Of a stretch of DNA of 64,000 bases, positions 51,666-60,190 are shown one piece after another. Numbering within the stretch: position 1 is the first letter of the stretch; each line of letters opens with the position of its first letter. Location of the stretch: assembly GCF_000585495.1 (NCBI RefSeq), contig NZ_CP007264.1:1612001-1676000 (forward strand), written 5' to 3'. The translations under genes and the position numbers were made by a program. The notes beneath the pieces are model-generated. The model was not told where the DNA came from, did not search any database, and was given only the letters and a program-made list of their open reading frames with translations. The stretch comes from Thermococcus nautili (lineage in GTDB: Archaea; Methanobacteriota_B; Thermococci; Thermococcales; Thermococcaceae).

Positions 51666-53764
51666 GCTACCACCCCCTCGGCCCTCAGCTCCTCCAGAAT
51701 CCGCCTCGCCTCGACCTCTCCAACGGGCTTAACGCGGCAGGCGCATGCTTTAGTGTCCGGGATTTTTGAAACCGGGTCGAGGACGTCGTTGGTCAGGACG
51801 TTGGCCCCCCAGTGCCAGGGAATCGCGACAACTCCGGGCTTCACAGCTTTGGTAACCTTCACCCTCGCGGCGTATCTCCCGCGCCTCGTCTCTATGAGCG
51901 CCCAGCCGTTGTCCTCAAGCCCGAAACGTCTTGCATCGCCCGGGTGGACCTCGAGGAACGGCTCCCTCCAGCGCTTCCTCAGGAGCTCGCTCCTTCCAGT
52001 CATCGTCAGCGTGTGGAAGTGCCCGACGTAGCGCGTCGTCGTCAGGATGAGCGGGTATTCATCGTCGGGTGTTTCGGCCGGGGGCCTGTGCTCCACAGCG
52101 GCAAGGTGGGCCTTTCCGTCAGGCGTTAGGAAGCGCTCGGTGTAGAGCAGGGGCGTTCCCGGGTGGTCTTCGCTCGGGCACGGCCAGTGGATTCCCGCCA
52201 GGTTGGCCTTGAGCCTCTCAGGCGTTATGCCCCTGTACTGGGGCGTGCATGCGTTTATCTCCCTCAGAACGTCCTCGGCGGAGCGATAGTTGAAGCCCTT
52301 TGGTCCGCTTCCGGTGAAACCGAGGGCCTTTCCGACCTCGCTCACTATCCACCAGTCGGGCCTCGCCTCCCCTGGCGGTTCGATTGCCTTGAAGCTCCAC
52401 TGCACGCGCCTCTCTGTGTTGGTGAGCGAACCCTCGTTTTCGAGCATTGAAGTTGCCGGCAGAACGATGTCTGCCAACCTCGTCGTCTCGGTCGGGAAGA
52501 TGTCCTGAACGACGAGGAACTCGAGCCTTCTAAGGGCCTTGACGGCGTTCTTTGAGTTGGCCTCGCTTATCACCGGGTTCTCGCCGACGATGTAGTAGGC
52601 CTTCAGCCTGCCCTTCAGGGCCTCGTGCGTCGCCTCGACCGTCGTAAGGCCGACTTCACCGCTCAGCTCAGTTCCCCAGAACTCCTCAAAGAACATCCGC
52701 TTTTCCTCGTCCGTAACTGCCTGATAGCCGGGGAAGACGTTCGGGAGAACGCCGAGGTCGCAGGCTCCCTGGACGTTGTTCTGCCCGCGCATTGGAGAGG
52801 CTCCGTTTCCGGGCTTCCCTATGTGGCCGGTGATTGCTATGAGCGTCGCGACGGCCCTGACGTTGTCGTAGCCGTGAACCGACTGCGTTAGCCCCATCGC
52901 CCACGTAACTACGGCGTTCTCGGCTTTTGCAAAGGTAACCGCCGCCTCCTCTATCAGCTCCGCGGGAACACCGGTTATCTCTTCGACCCTCTCGGGCGTG
53001 TACTTCTCGACGGTCTTCTTGAGCTCTTGGAATCCGACGGTTCTCCTCTCCACGAACTCCTTGTCGTGGAGGCCGTGCTTTATGATGACGTGCATCAGGC
53101 CGTTGGCGAGCGCTATGTCCGTTCCGGGGTAGAGCTGGAGGAAGATGTCCGAGAACCACGCGGTCCTCGTGTAGCGCGGGTCAACGACGATGACCCTCGC
53201 GCCCCTCTCCTTGGCCTTGATGACGTAGCGGAAGCCGACGGGGTGGGTTTCGGCGTAGTTGTGGCCCCAAATCATTATCACGTCCGCCCTCTCGATGTCG
53301 CGGTAGGTGTTCGTCATCGCCCCCGCTCCGAAAACGGCTTTCAAACCTGCAACCGTTGAGGAGTGGCATAAGCGGGCGCAGTGGTCGATGTTGTTGGTCC
53401 CGAGCATTCTGGCCAGCTTTTGAACGAGGTAGTTCGGCTCGTTGTAGGTCTTTGCCGAGCCGAAGAACATAAGCCCGTTGGGGTCGTCTCTGGCTATCTC
53501 CCTAAGCCTCTCGGCGACCTCTTTGATGGCCTCACCCCAGCTCACCTCGACGAACTTACCTTCTTCCTTCGCCTTGAGGGGCTTCCTGAGCCTGTCCTTC
53601 GAGAGCAAATCGAGGACGGCGTTGCCCTTTGGACAGAGGCTTCCGTTCTCGTTGGGGATGCCCGGTACGTCGTCAGCGTAATCCAGCCTGTAACCGCTCG
53701 GCGTCTGCTCGATGTAGAGCCGACAGCCGACCCCACAGTAGGGGCACACGACGGGGACCTTCAA
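51662..53764 (-). CDS. fdhA: Formate dehydrogenase catalytic subunit (Cys form)
   Basis: The 700-residue molybdopterin or tungstopterin enzyme oxidises formate. Its 4Fe-4S ligands are C7, C10, C14 (CPYCGVGC) and C44. The metal ligand is C133 in HCARLCHSSTVAG, so this is the cysteine, not the selenocysteine, form. Later blocks bind the two pterins (RYTRTAWFSD, MRGQNNVQGACDLG). TTG at 53764 with GGAGGTGGGAGC upstream gives the usual KVPVVCPYC start; the upstream GTG at 53800 adds unlike residues. It forms an operon with the carriers and focA. Confidence 0.94.
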   Translation of the reverse strand: MKVPVVCPYCGVGCRLYIEQTPSGYRLDYADDVPGIPNENGSLCPKGNAVLDLLSKDRLRKPLKAKEEGKFVEVSWGEAIKEVAERLREIARDDPNGLMFFGSAKTYNEPNYLVQKLARMLGTNNIDHCARLCHSSTVAGLKAVFGAGAMTNTYRDIERADVIMIWGHNYAETHPVGFRYVIKAKERGARVIVVDPRYTRTAWFSDIFLQLYPGTDIALANGLMHVIIKHGLHDKEFVERRTVGFQELKKTVEKYTPERVEEITGVPAELIEEAAVTFAKAENAVVTWAMGLTQSVHGYDNVRAVATLIAITGHIGKPGNGASPMRGQNNVQGACDLGVLPNVFPGYQAVTDEEKRMFFEEFWGTELSGEVGLTTVEATHEALKGRLKAYYIVGENPVISEANSKNAVKALRRLEFLVVQDIFPTETTRLADIVLPATSMLENEGSLTNTERRVQWSFKAIEPPGEARPDWWIVSEVGKALGFTGSGPKGFNYRSAEDVLREINACTPQYRGITPERLKANLAGIHWPCPSEDHPGTPLLYTERFLTPDGKAHLAAVEHRPPAETPDDEYPLILTTTRYVGHFHTLTMTGRSELLRKRWREPFLEVHPGDARRFGLEDNGWALIETRRGRYAARVKVTKAVKPGVVAIPWHWGANVLTNDVLDPVSKIPDTKACACRVKPVGEVEARRILEELRAEGVVA

Positions 53765-53993
53765 GCTCCCACCTCCATGAACAGATATGTCCACGTGCAC
53801 ATTTTTGTTCCCTCATTCCGAAGTTCACCGAAGAATTTAAAACGCTTTTCTAAATCCCCAGTTCCAAACAAAAGGTGTTATACGGCCTTCTTTCGCCGAA
53901 AAAAGCTCGCAAAAAGCTTTTTTGTATTCCCTTTCCGGGATGGAAAACAAAAGTGTTTAACGAATCTGCCAAAAAAATAAAGGCTCAAAAGGT
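53765..53993 (-). promoter_or_regulatory. frhB terminator and fdhA promoter region
   Basis: After the frhB stop the minus strand reads TTTATTTTTTTGGC (near 53970-53982), a terminator. The fdhA TATA box TTTTAAAT is at 53835-53842. About 22 bp upstream of it lies GTT-cca-AAC-aaaag-GTG (53861-53877, plus strand), a near match to the SurR-like motif. A long A/T palindrome, AAAAAAGCT/AGCTTTTTT (53898-53922), lies between. So fdhA has its own promoter. Confidence 0.6.
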
Positions 53994-54824
53994 TCAGAGG
54001 AGCTGGGCCATGTTCCTCTGGGCCCTCGCGAGCTTCTCTCGCGCCTTTTTGAGCACGTCGCCGAGCACGTGGGAGCCGTCGCGGAGTTCAAGGTAGCCCT
54101 CCTTCTCGGCCCCCCTGACGAGCTCTTCACCGCGCTGGTTCCTCGTTATCAGCACCGTCCAGCCGGGTTCGCTCTCGACGAAGCCCGCCGAAACGTCGCT
54201 CCACACCCCGGTGTAGTCGGAGCATACCAGACAGCCCGTCTGGAGGTAGGAGAACGCCTCCTTCAGCGGTATCGCGAGAACGCCTGTCTCCCTGTGGATT
54301 TCGAGGAATTCTCTTGAGAGCCTTATGTCCTCTATCTCCTCTGCCCTGACGCCGTACTTGACGCGCAGGTAGTTCAGGAACGCTTCAAAGGCGAAGGTGC
54401 CCATGCAGAACAGGCTGACGATGTACTTAATCCTGTTGCCGAAGTCCGTTTCGAGTATTGGGAAGTCCCTCATCTGACCGAAGAACTGCGCCTGGCAGGG
54501 AAGGCAGACAACCGCGACCTTCTTCAGGTCTTCCTCCTCTATCTTCGCCTTAATCCTCGCCGCGAACGGGACTATGCTCCAGCGGTTTCCCGCGGTTTCG
54601 AGGAGCTCCTCCTTCGTCCTTGCAACGACGGCCTCGCCTTCAAGGCCCTTCGTCCTCTTCGCGGTAACTACACCCTCTATGAGGTCCTTTTCGAGGGCGT
54701 AGGTGAGCATGGCTGTAACAGCGCCGCCGCTTGCGACCTTCCGCTTCAGTATCTCTTCGTCGGTTGCCCTGCCGAGGTAAACGGCCCTAATCTGGCCGAG
54801 AAGGGTTTCCCCAACGGGCATCAT
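53994..54824 (-). CDS. frhB: FrhB-type flavin subunit of hydrogenase
   Basis: The 276-residue protein is of the FrhB/FdhB-C-terminal type. It has KVASGGAVTAMLTYALE, CLPCQAQFFGQ, FCMGTFAFE and GCLVCSDYTGVWSDVSAG for FAD and Fe-S binding. In methanogens this subunit reduces F420; in Thermococcales the acceptor is not settled. The ATG at 54824 overlaps frhG by 4 bp. Confidence 0.88.
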   Translation of the reverse strand: MMPVGETLLGQIRAVYLGRATDEEILKRKVASGGAVTAMLTYALEKDLIEGVVTAKRTKGLEGEAVVARTKEELLETAGNRWSIVPFAARIKAKIEEEDLKKVAVVCLPCQAQFFGQMRDFPILETDFGNRIKYIVSLFCMGTFAFEAFLNYLRVKYGVRAEEIEDIRLSREFLEIHRETGVLAIPLKEAFSYLQTGCLVCSDYTGVWSDVSAGFVESEPGWTVLITRNQRGEELVRGAEKEGYLELRDGSHVLGDVLKKAREKLARAQRNMAQLL

Positions 54825-55501
54825 GTCTTAACACCCCCGAGGCATATAATCTGGCTCGCGCGCGGACAGCGGATGTAGCAGGTTCCACAGCGTATGCACC
54901 TCTCCTGGGCCAGGGTCGGCCTCTTGTCTATGAGCTTGATGGCCCCGGTCGGACAGGAGAGCTCGCAGGCCCCACATCCTATGCAGAGGCCCGTTAGAAC
55001 GACGTCGTCGATGAGGTCGAACCCGCTGAGCTTCTTCACCCCCGCGGTGACCTTGAAGAGCCTCAGCCTCGTCTCGTTTCCTGCCATGAAGTACTTGAAG
55101 AAGGACTGGAGCATCTGGGGCGTCGGCGGACAGCCGGGTATCGAGTAGTCAACCTCTATGACGCTGTTTATCGGCTGGAAGTTCCTGTGGTCCGGCCTCG
55201 GCGCCTGACCGCCACGGCAGAAGCGCAGTATTCCTCCCAACGCCGCGCACGAACCGAATGCAACGACGACCTTGGCCTTCTCCCTTATCTCCTTCAGCTC
55301 CTCTCCGATTCTCGGCTCGTTCATGCAGACGCCGCCGGTTATGAGGGCCACGTCGTACTCGTCGTACATGCATTCCCCGTCGCGGAGGTAGGATATGTCG
55401 AGCTCTACGCTATCCATGAGCTTGGGGTAGGCCCTGATGATGCTCACGTTACAGCCCTCACAACCGCCTATATCAACGTGAAGGACCTTCAGCTTCTCCA
55501 T
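54821..55501 (-). CDS. frhG: FrhG-type hydrogenase small subunit
   Basis: The 226-residue protein has proximal-cluster cysteines in DIGGCEGCNVS (C14, C17), FGSCAALGG and PGCPPTPQ. Two extra 4Fe-4S motifs, CIGCGACELSCP and CIRCGTCYIRCP, are at the C-terminal end. The ATG at 55501 is chosen because GAGGTGATGGTT places the ribosome site right, just after the frhA stop. It bridges the NiFe site and FrhB. Confidence 0.92.
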   Translation of the reverse strand: MEKLKVLHVDIGGCEGCNVSIIRAYPKLMDSVELDISYLRDGECMYDEYDVALITGGVCMNEPRIGEELKEIREKAKVVVAFGSCAALGGILRFCRGGQAPRPDHRNFQPINSVIEVDYSIPGCPPTPQMLQSFFKYFMAGNETRLRLFKVTAGVKKLSGFDLIDDVVLTGLCIGCGACELSCPTGAIKLIDKRPTLAQERCIRCGTCYIRCPRASQIICLGGVKT

Positions 55502-55506
55502 AACCA

Positions 55507-56679
55507 TCACCTCATCCTCACGACGTGGGTCGTGCAGGGGATGCACGGGTCGTAGAGCCTCATAACTGCCTCCGCCGCCTTAACGCTCAGCCCTTTCGCC
55601 ATCTCCTCCATAACCGGGATGTTGAACATCGTCGGGACGACTATTTTCGAGCTGACCACGCGCCCCTCCTCGCCGAGCTCAAGGTAGTGTATCAGCGTCC
55701 CCCTCGGCGCCTCGTAAACGCCGACGCCCCTGCCCGGGCCGAAGGTGATGTTTTTGACCCTGAAGGCTTCGTTCATGTCAATCTCGTCGAGAATCTCCCC
55801 CAGGCGCAGGATTGCGAGCTCTGTATCGAGAACCCTCGCGAGGTGGATTCCGTAGAGGGAGTTATCTCTAAACTCGCGGTAGGTCTTCATCCTCGCCCTC
55901 GGGCCGGCCTCGACCTTCTTTCCGTCGTAGAAAGCAACGAGCGTCGTTGATTCCCTCGCTGGTTCCTCCTTCCTGAACTCGTAGTAGGGCATCGTCTCCA
56001 CGGCGTCGGTCCTTATGTTGTAGCGGTCGCCGTAGAAGAAACTGCTCGCGAGGTAGGGCATCTCCCTCCTCGCTTCCCTAAGCTCCTCCGCTATCTCGGT
56101 CTGAACGTCCTCGTCGAGGAGAACCTCCTTTAGCTCCTCCCAGCTCTTCATGAGGTCGGGGAACCTCGCCTTCAGGTTGTTGAAGACGCTCCACTTGGGA
56201 ACGCGGAGCATTCCGCCTATCGTCAGGTTCGGCGGGTGGGTTGCCGCGCCACCGAGCTTGAGCAGGTAGTCGCTTACCTTGGCGTGGAAGTCCATGAGCT
56301 TGAAGAGCACCTCGTTCCGCTTCTCCTCCTTTATCAGGTCTCCCGCCATCATGAGGAACTGGAGGGCGTGGCTCTGGGCCCTGTTTATCAGCCCCAGCGC
56401 TTCCCTCATGAGAAGGCCGTTCCTCGGTGGGGCTATTCCTATCGCGTGCTCGACCGCTTCAACGGCCGCTATGCCGTGGGACGCGTGGCAGAGGCCGCAT
56501 ATCCTCATGACCGCCTCGACGGCGAAGAGCGGGTTCTTTCCTATAACCATCTTCTCGAAGCCCCTGACCGGCGCGGTCGCGATGAAGAGCGCATCCTGAA
56601 CGGTTCCGTCCTCCTCGTAAAGTATCAGCTTCGCCTCGCCCGCGACGCGACAGACCCTGTCAAGCCTGACCTCGCCCAA
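55507..56679 (-). CDS. frhA: FrhA-type [NiFe] hydrogenase large subunit
   Basis: The 390-residue protein has ligand cysteines C61 and C64 (RICGLCHASH) and C379 and C382 (DPCIPCTTH), so it is an active NiFe type. There is little C-terminal tail after the last ligand (HVVRMR). It starts with TTG at 56679, with GGGGGTGATACC upstream. With frhG, frhB and the fdhA operon next to it, it matches the FrhAGB/formate dehydrogenase cluster of T. onnurineus, which joins H2 and formate. Confidence 0.93.
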   Translation of the reverse strand: MGEVRLDRVCRVAGEAKLILYEEDGTVQDALFIATAPVRGFEKMVIGKNPLFAVEAVMRICGLCHASHGIAAVEAVEHAIGIAPPRNGLLMREALGLINRAQSHALQFLMMAGDLIKEEKRNEVLFKLMDFHAKVSDYLLKLGGAATHPPNLTIGGMLRVPKWSVFNNLKARFPDLMKSWEELKEVLLDEDVQTEIAEELREARREMPYLASSFFYGDRYNIRTDAVETMPYYEFRKEEPARESTTLVAFYDGKKVEAGPRARMKTYREFRDNSLYGIHLARVLDTELAILRLGEILDEIDMNEAFRVKNITFGPGRGVGVYEAPRGTLIHYLELGEEGRVVSSKIVVPTMFNIPVMEEMAKGLSVKAAEAVMRLYDPCIPCTTHVVRMR

Positions 56680-56820
56680 GGTATCACCCCCAAAACTTGA
56701 ATTTCATCTCACCCGTTATTGTGTAATAGGCTTTTGATAAAAGGGTTTCCTGAACCGAAGGTTTGGAACCGGGGATTCTCGTCAAAACACCACCAAATGC
56801 CCTTATTTTGAAAAACGGTT
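56680..56820 (-). promoter_or_regulatory. frhA promoter with SurR-like site
   Basis: The TATA box CTTTTATC on the minus strand is at 56736-56743. About 22 bp upstream of its centre is GTT-cca-AAC-cttcg-GTT (minus strand, 56753-56769), an exact fit to GTTn3AACn5GTT. The same motif position relative to TATA is seen at fdhA. Confidence 0.62.
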
Positions 56821-56861
56821 TTGTTTTCCTTTTCAAGAACGGCAAACGGACGCACCCAAAG

Positions 56862-56925
56862 CTTTATATACCCTCGAACCTACTTCCCAACGGGACTCTT
56901 CTCGGAGTCTTTCGGGAAGGTTCCA
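56862..56925 (+). promoter_or_regulatory. TATA box of the TRAM gene and an inverted repeat around the start of transcription
   Basis: CTTTATATAC (56862-56871) is the TATA box. GAACC-tac-TTCCC (56876-56888) can pair with GGGAAGGTTC (56914-56923), with an inner stem GACTC/GAGTC (56894-56898/56905-56909). The expected start of transcription (near 56892) falls inside, so it may act in the DNA. Confidence 0.45.
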
Positions 56926-56948
56926 GAAATGTGTAGGTTGTGTTGTGT

Positions 56949-57179
56949 ATGTACGGAGACAGGTTTGGTGGATATGGAAGGGACTACGGAAACGAAGCCC
57001 CGGTTAAGGTTGGAGAGCGCTACACCGTCAAGATTGAGAGCCTTGGTAAGGGCGGCGATGGAATCGCCAAGATTCAGGGCTTCGTGATATTCGTCCCGAA
57101 CACCCAGGTTGGAGACGAGGTTGAGATTGTGATTAACTCCGTCAAGAGGAAGTTCGCATTCGCCTCGGTCATCGAGTGA
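56949..57179 (+). CDS. Small TRAM-domain RNA-binding protein
   Basis: The 76-residue protein is a glycine-rich start ([15 protein letters not shown]) plus one TRAM domain ([40 protein letters not shown]). Stand-alone TRAM proteins act as RNA chaperones in methanogens, filling the role of cold-shock proteins. The ATG at 56949 is preferred over GTG 56940. It has its own strong TATA box. Confidence 0.9.
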   Translation: MYGDRFGGYGRDYGNEAPVKVGERYTVKIESLGKGGDGIAKIQGFVIFVPNTQVGDEVEIVINSVKRKFAFASVIE

Positions 57180-57254
57180 TTCTTTTCCCTTTCCTACTCT
57201 TATTCCCAGTTCTGAACCATACATTTTTTAAGGCCCTCCTTGGAGCGCCCACCG

Positions 57255-58535
57255 ATGGTTAAAGTTCACGTCGAGAGCTACGGTTGCTCAAGGAACAAAG
57301 CTGATGGCGAGATAATGGAGGCCCTCCTTCTGAAAGCGGGCCACGAGTTAGTCGAGACTCCTGAGCAGGCTGATTACATCATCGTCAACACCTGCGCGGT
57401 TAAAGACCCGACGGAGCTCAAGATGGCGAAGAGGATTAGGGAGCTCCTTGATTCCGGGAAGAGGGTAATCGTTACCGGCTGTCTCGTCCACGTCAACCCC
57501 GATGTAATAGACCCGCGCGTCTCGGGGATTTTAGGCGTTAAGAGCATAGACAGAATCGCCGAGGCGATTGACGTTGCCGAGCGCGGAGGAAAGCTCGTCA
57601 GCGTGGAAGGCTGGCGGGAAAGAAACCCTGACAAGCTCGAACTCCCGAGGCTCTGGAAGCCCGGCGTCGCCTTCGTCGTCCCGATAAGCGAGGGTTGCCT
57701 CAACGCATGTACCTACTGCGCGACGCGCTTCGCTAGGGGCGTTTTGAAGAGCTACAAGCCAGAACTCGTCGTCAAATGGGTGAAGGAAGCCCTGGCAAGG
57801 GGTTACAGGGAGATTATCCTATCGAGCGAGGACACCGGTTGCTACGGCTTCGACATCGGGACGAACTTGGCTGAGCTCCTTGACGAAATAACGGCCATCG
57901 AAGGGGAGTTTCGCGTCAGGGTCGGCATGATGAACCCCAACCACGTCCTCAAGTTCCTCGACGAGCTGATTGATGCCTATCAGGACGAAAAGGTTTACCG
58001 CTTCCTCCATCTGCCGGTTCAGAGCGGTGACAACGAGGTTCTCAGGAGGATGGGGAGAACCTACACCGTTGAGGAGTTCGAGGAGATAGTTCGTGCCTTC
58101 AGGAAGGAGATTCCGGACTTGAACCTCAACACCGACATCATCGTTGGCTTCCCGGGGGAGACCGATGAGGCATTTATGAACACGGTCGAGCTCGTGAAGC
58201 GGATTAAGCCGGACAAGATTAACGTTTCTCGCTACTCGGCAAGGCCGGGAACGATAGCGGCAAGGTGGAAGCAGTTACCCGGCTGGCTCGTCAAGGAGCG
58301 CTCGAGGCTTTTGCACCGCCTGAGGCTTCAGATAGCCTACGAGATAAACAGGGCCTACGTCGGCAGAACCGTCGAGGTTCTCGTCCACGGCCCGGGCAAA
58401 AAAGGGGGAGTGGAGGGGAGAACCTTCAACTACAAGGAGGTAATCCTCGACTCGGGCAGTGTCGGGGAGTTCATTGAGGTCAAGGTCACTTGGGCCGGCT
58501 CCACTTATCTAAGGGGCGTTCCTGTGGAGGATTGA
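57255..58535 (+). CDS. Threonylcarbamoyladenosine tRNA methylthiotransferase (e-MtaB/CDKAL1 type)
   Basis: Adds a methylthio group to t6A37 in tRNA. The 426-residue protein has the UPF0004 cluster cysteines in ESYGCSRNKADGE, VNTCAVKDPTE and VTGCLVHV. The radical SAM motif CLNACTYC is near residue 150, and a C-terminal TRAM domain follows (GRTVEVLVHGPGKKGGVEGRTFNYKEV). The ATG at 57255 lies about 25 nt after TTTTTAAGG, so it is leaderless; TTG 57240 is too early. It works on the product of Kae1, encoded at 11 kb. Confidence 0.93.
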   Translation: MVKVHVESYGCSRNKADGEIMEALLLKAGHELVETPEQADYIIVNTCAVKDPTELKMAKRIRELLDSGKRVIVTGCLVHVNPDVIDPRVSGILGVKSIDRIAEAIDVAERGGKLVSVEGWRERNPDKLELPRLWKPGVAFVVPISEGCLNACTYCATRFARGVLKSYKPELVVKWVKEALARGYREIILSSEDTGCYGFDIGTNLAELLDEITAIEGEFRVRVGMMNPNHVLKFLDELIDAYQDEKVYRFLHLPVQSGDNEVLRRMGRTYTVEEFEEIVRAFRKEIPDLNLNTDIIVGFPGETDEAFMNTVELVKRIKPDKINVSRYSARPGTIAARWKQLPGWLVKERSRLLHRLRLQIAYEINRAYVGRTVEVLVHGPGKKGGVEGRTFNYKEVILDSGSVGEFIEVKVTWAGSTYLRGVPVED

Positions 58536-58594
58536 GTTTTTTTGACGTCTCTTTGGGGATTTCTCAAGAACTTCTGGTTTTAATTGTGTTCAAT

Positions 58595-58642
58595 CTAATG
58601 CAGAAATCGAACCATTAGGGTTCATTTTAGAAAACTATTTAT
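58595..58642 (+). promoter_or_regulatory. Promoter of the secreted-protein gene with inverted repeats
   Basis: TATA element AACTATTTATACC is at 58630-58642. Just before it lie GAACC-attag-GGTTC (58609-58623) and CTAATG...CATTAG (58595-58618), overlapping inverted repeats in operator position. Confidence 0.5.
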
Positions 58643-58689
58643 ACCACAGCCTCCAAGTGGGAAGGGAAGCTCAAACGGAGGTGGCTTGA

Positions 58690-59121
58690 ATGAGGAGGAA
58701 CGCCAAGAAGAGGTTGCTCCCGCTTGTTTTTGCGCTCGTGCTTACCGTCGTAGGTGCGGCTTTGGCCGTTCCGCAGATTAGCGTCAGGCTCCAGCCCCTC
58801 GGCCAGGGACAAGAGTCATATCCGAGCCAGTACGACATAACTGCGGCCGTTAACTTCCAGCTCAGCAACGATGGCTCTACCATTCAGGGCGTTAAAGTGT
58901 ATCTCATTGATAATGACCCTAATGTTAACGTTCAGGTCGGCGATACCGTCTACATCCAGCTCATTGGTACAGATGGCAATACCGTTCTTTGGTCTGGCAG
59001 TGGGCAGGTTCAGGAGGATAATAACAACAACCTCTACGTTGAAATCACTGGCCTTAGTGTCTCCGTTAACCAGCTCGGCTCAGTTAAGGTCACCTACCAG
59101 GGCCAGGAGATAACCAGCTGA
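58690..59121 (+). CDS. Small secreted beta-rich protein, possible TasA/AbpA-like fibre subunit
   Basis: The 143-residue protein has a signal peptide (residues 5-27, cleavage near AALA-VPQIS) and a single beta-rich domain (YDITAAVNFQLSNDGSTIQGVKVYLIDNDPNVNVQVGDTVYIQL), with no cysteines. GGAGGTGGCTTGA precedes the ATG at 58690. A signal peptidase gene follows 70 bp later. In bacteria SipW processes TasA, and archaeal bundling pilins (AbpA) are relatives, so this pair may make a matrix fibre; this is inference and the fold is not proven. Confidence 0.75.
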   Translation: MRRNAKKRLLPLVFALVLTVVGAALAVPQISVRLQPLGQGQESYPSQYDITAAVNFQLSNDGSTIQGVKVYLIDNDPNVNVQVGDTVYIQLIGTDGNTVLWSGSGQVQEDNNNNLYVEITGLSVSVNQLGSVKVTYQGQEITS

Positions 59122-59190
59122 TTTACCTGCCCCAACCCCCTTCTTTTTTTCCAGCCTGCGAACATTCGGTGCTCAAATTAGGGTGGTAAA

Positions 59191-59754
59191 ATGAAGAAGC
59201 GCGTGGACTGGTATTCCCTGCTTTCATACGCGCTTGCAATTTTTGTCGCGGTCGTGTTAGTCCTCCACTTCGTCTTTGGCTTCCAGTACGTTGTTATACT
59301 GACGGACTCAATGAAGCCTCACATAAACCCCGGCGACCTCGTCGTCACCAGGCCGGTTTCTCCATCCGAGCTTCACGTCGGCGACGTGATACTCTACGAG
59401 ATTCACCTCGGAAACGCCACTTACAGGATAACCCACAGGATAGTGGCAATCAAACGGGACGATTCTGGCAGAATCTACTTCGTGACGAAGGGCGACAACC
59501 GAAAGTACACCGACCCCTGGCGCGTTTATCCGGACCAGGTTATAGGGAAGGTAATCCTCGTGATTCCGAAGGTTGGCATGGTCTGGTACTACACTCCCCT
59601 GATAGTCCTCCTCATCTTCCTGTTCATAATCGGTAGCCTGGCCTACGAGATTGCCCTCATACTTCTTGAAGAAGAGCCTCCGAGGCCCAAGTGGGCCAAA
59701 CCTTCACTGCTCGCAATCAAAAGGAAAAAGCTGAAGAGGTACTACCGCCGTTAA
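59191..59754 (+). CDS. Signal peptidase I (ER/SipW type)
   Basis: The 187-residue protein has an N-terminal membrane helix (residues 10-28), the catalytic serine S40 in LTDSMKPHINPGDLV, and H82 in THRIVAI in place of the bacterial lysine. D102 lies in VTKGDNRKYTDP, and a second membrane helix is near residues 135-155. The Ser-His-Asp set is that of ER and SipW peptidases. GGTGGTAAA precedes the ATG at 59191. It may be dedicated to the secreted protein just upstream. Confidence 0.9.
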   Translation: MKKRVDWYSLLSYALAIFVAVVLVLHFVFGFQYVVILTDSMKPHINPGDLVVTRPVSPSELHVGDVILYEIHLGNATYRITHRIVAIKRDDSGRIYFVTKGDNRKYTDPWRVYPDQVIGKVILVIPKVGMVWYYTPLIVLLIFLFIIGSLAYEIALILLEEEPPRPKWAKPSLLAIKRKKLKRYYRR

Positions 59755-60107
59755 GCCCACTCCTCCTCGGGGATGGCCTCTTTCTTGGCCGGGATGAGGC
59801 AGAGGAACTCGAAGGTGTCAGTTAGGGCCTTGTAGCCGTGGGGCTCGTTGGGCGGGACGTAGAGGAAGTTCCCGGCCTTGACGTGGTACTCTTCCTTTCC
59901 GTTGGTTATTATCCCCTCGCCCTTCATTATGAAAATCTCGTGCTCCCAGTCGTGCTGGTGTATCGGAATCTCGGCGCCCTTCTTGAGAACGAAATAGCGC
60001 ATCGCGAAGTTCTTCGCTCCGAGCTTCGGAGAAACGAGCCACCTTATCGTCACTCCCTCAAAACCGGTGTCCTTCTCGGGGACGTCCTTGTAGTGCCCGA
60101 CGAACAT
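59751..60107 (-). CDS. Cupin-domain protein
   Basis: The 118-residue single cupin has the metal-binding pattern HQHDWEHEIFIMKGEGII (two His, Glu) and a later PPNEPHGY (His). The enzyme or binding role is unknown. The ATG at 60107 has GGTGATACC upstream. It meets the signal peptidase gene end to end with a 4-bp overlap. Confidence 0.85.
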   Translation of the reverse strand: MFVGHYKDVPEKDTGFEGVTIRWLVSPKLGAKNFAMRYFVLKKGAEIPIHQHDWEHEIFIMKGEGIITNGKEEYHVKAGNFLYVPPNEPHGYKALTDTFEFLCLIPAKKEAIPEEEWA

Positions 60108-60190
60108 GGTATCACCGATTACCTTTAGGGAGTTTCATATTTAAACCTTCACGCTTTTAAGGCTAACATAGAGTTTCGACGGGTGGTTGC

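Noticed and set aside
51662-53764. Selenocysteine in formate dehydrogenase
   Set aside because: The metal-ligand position reads TGC (Cys) in HCARLCHSS, and no in-frame TGA is present.
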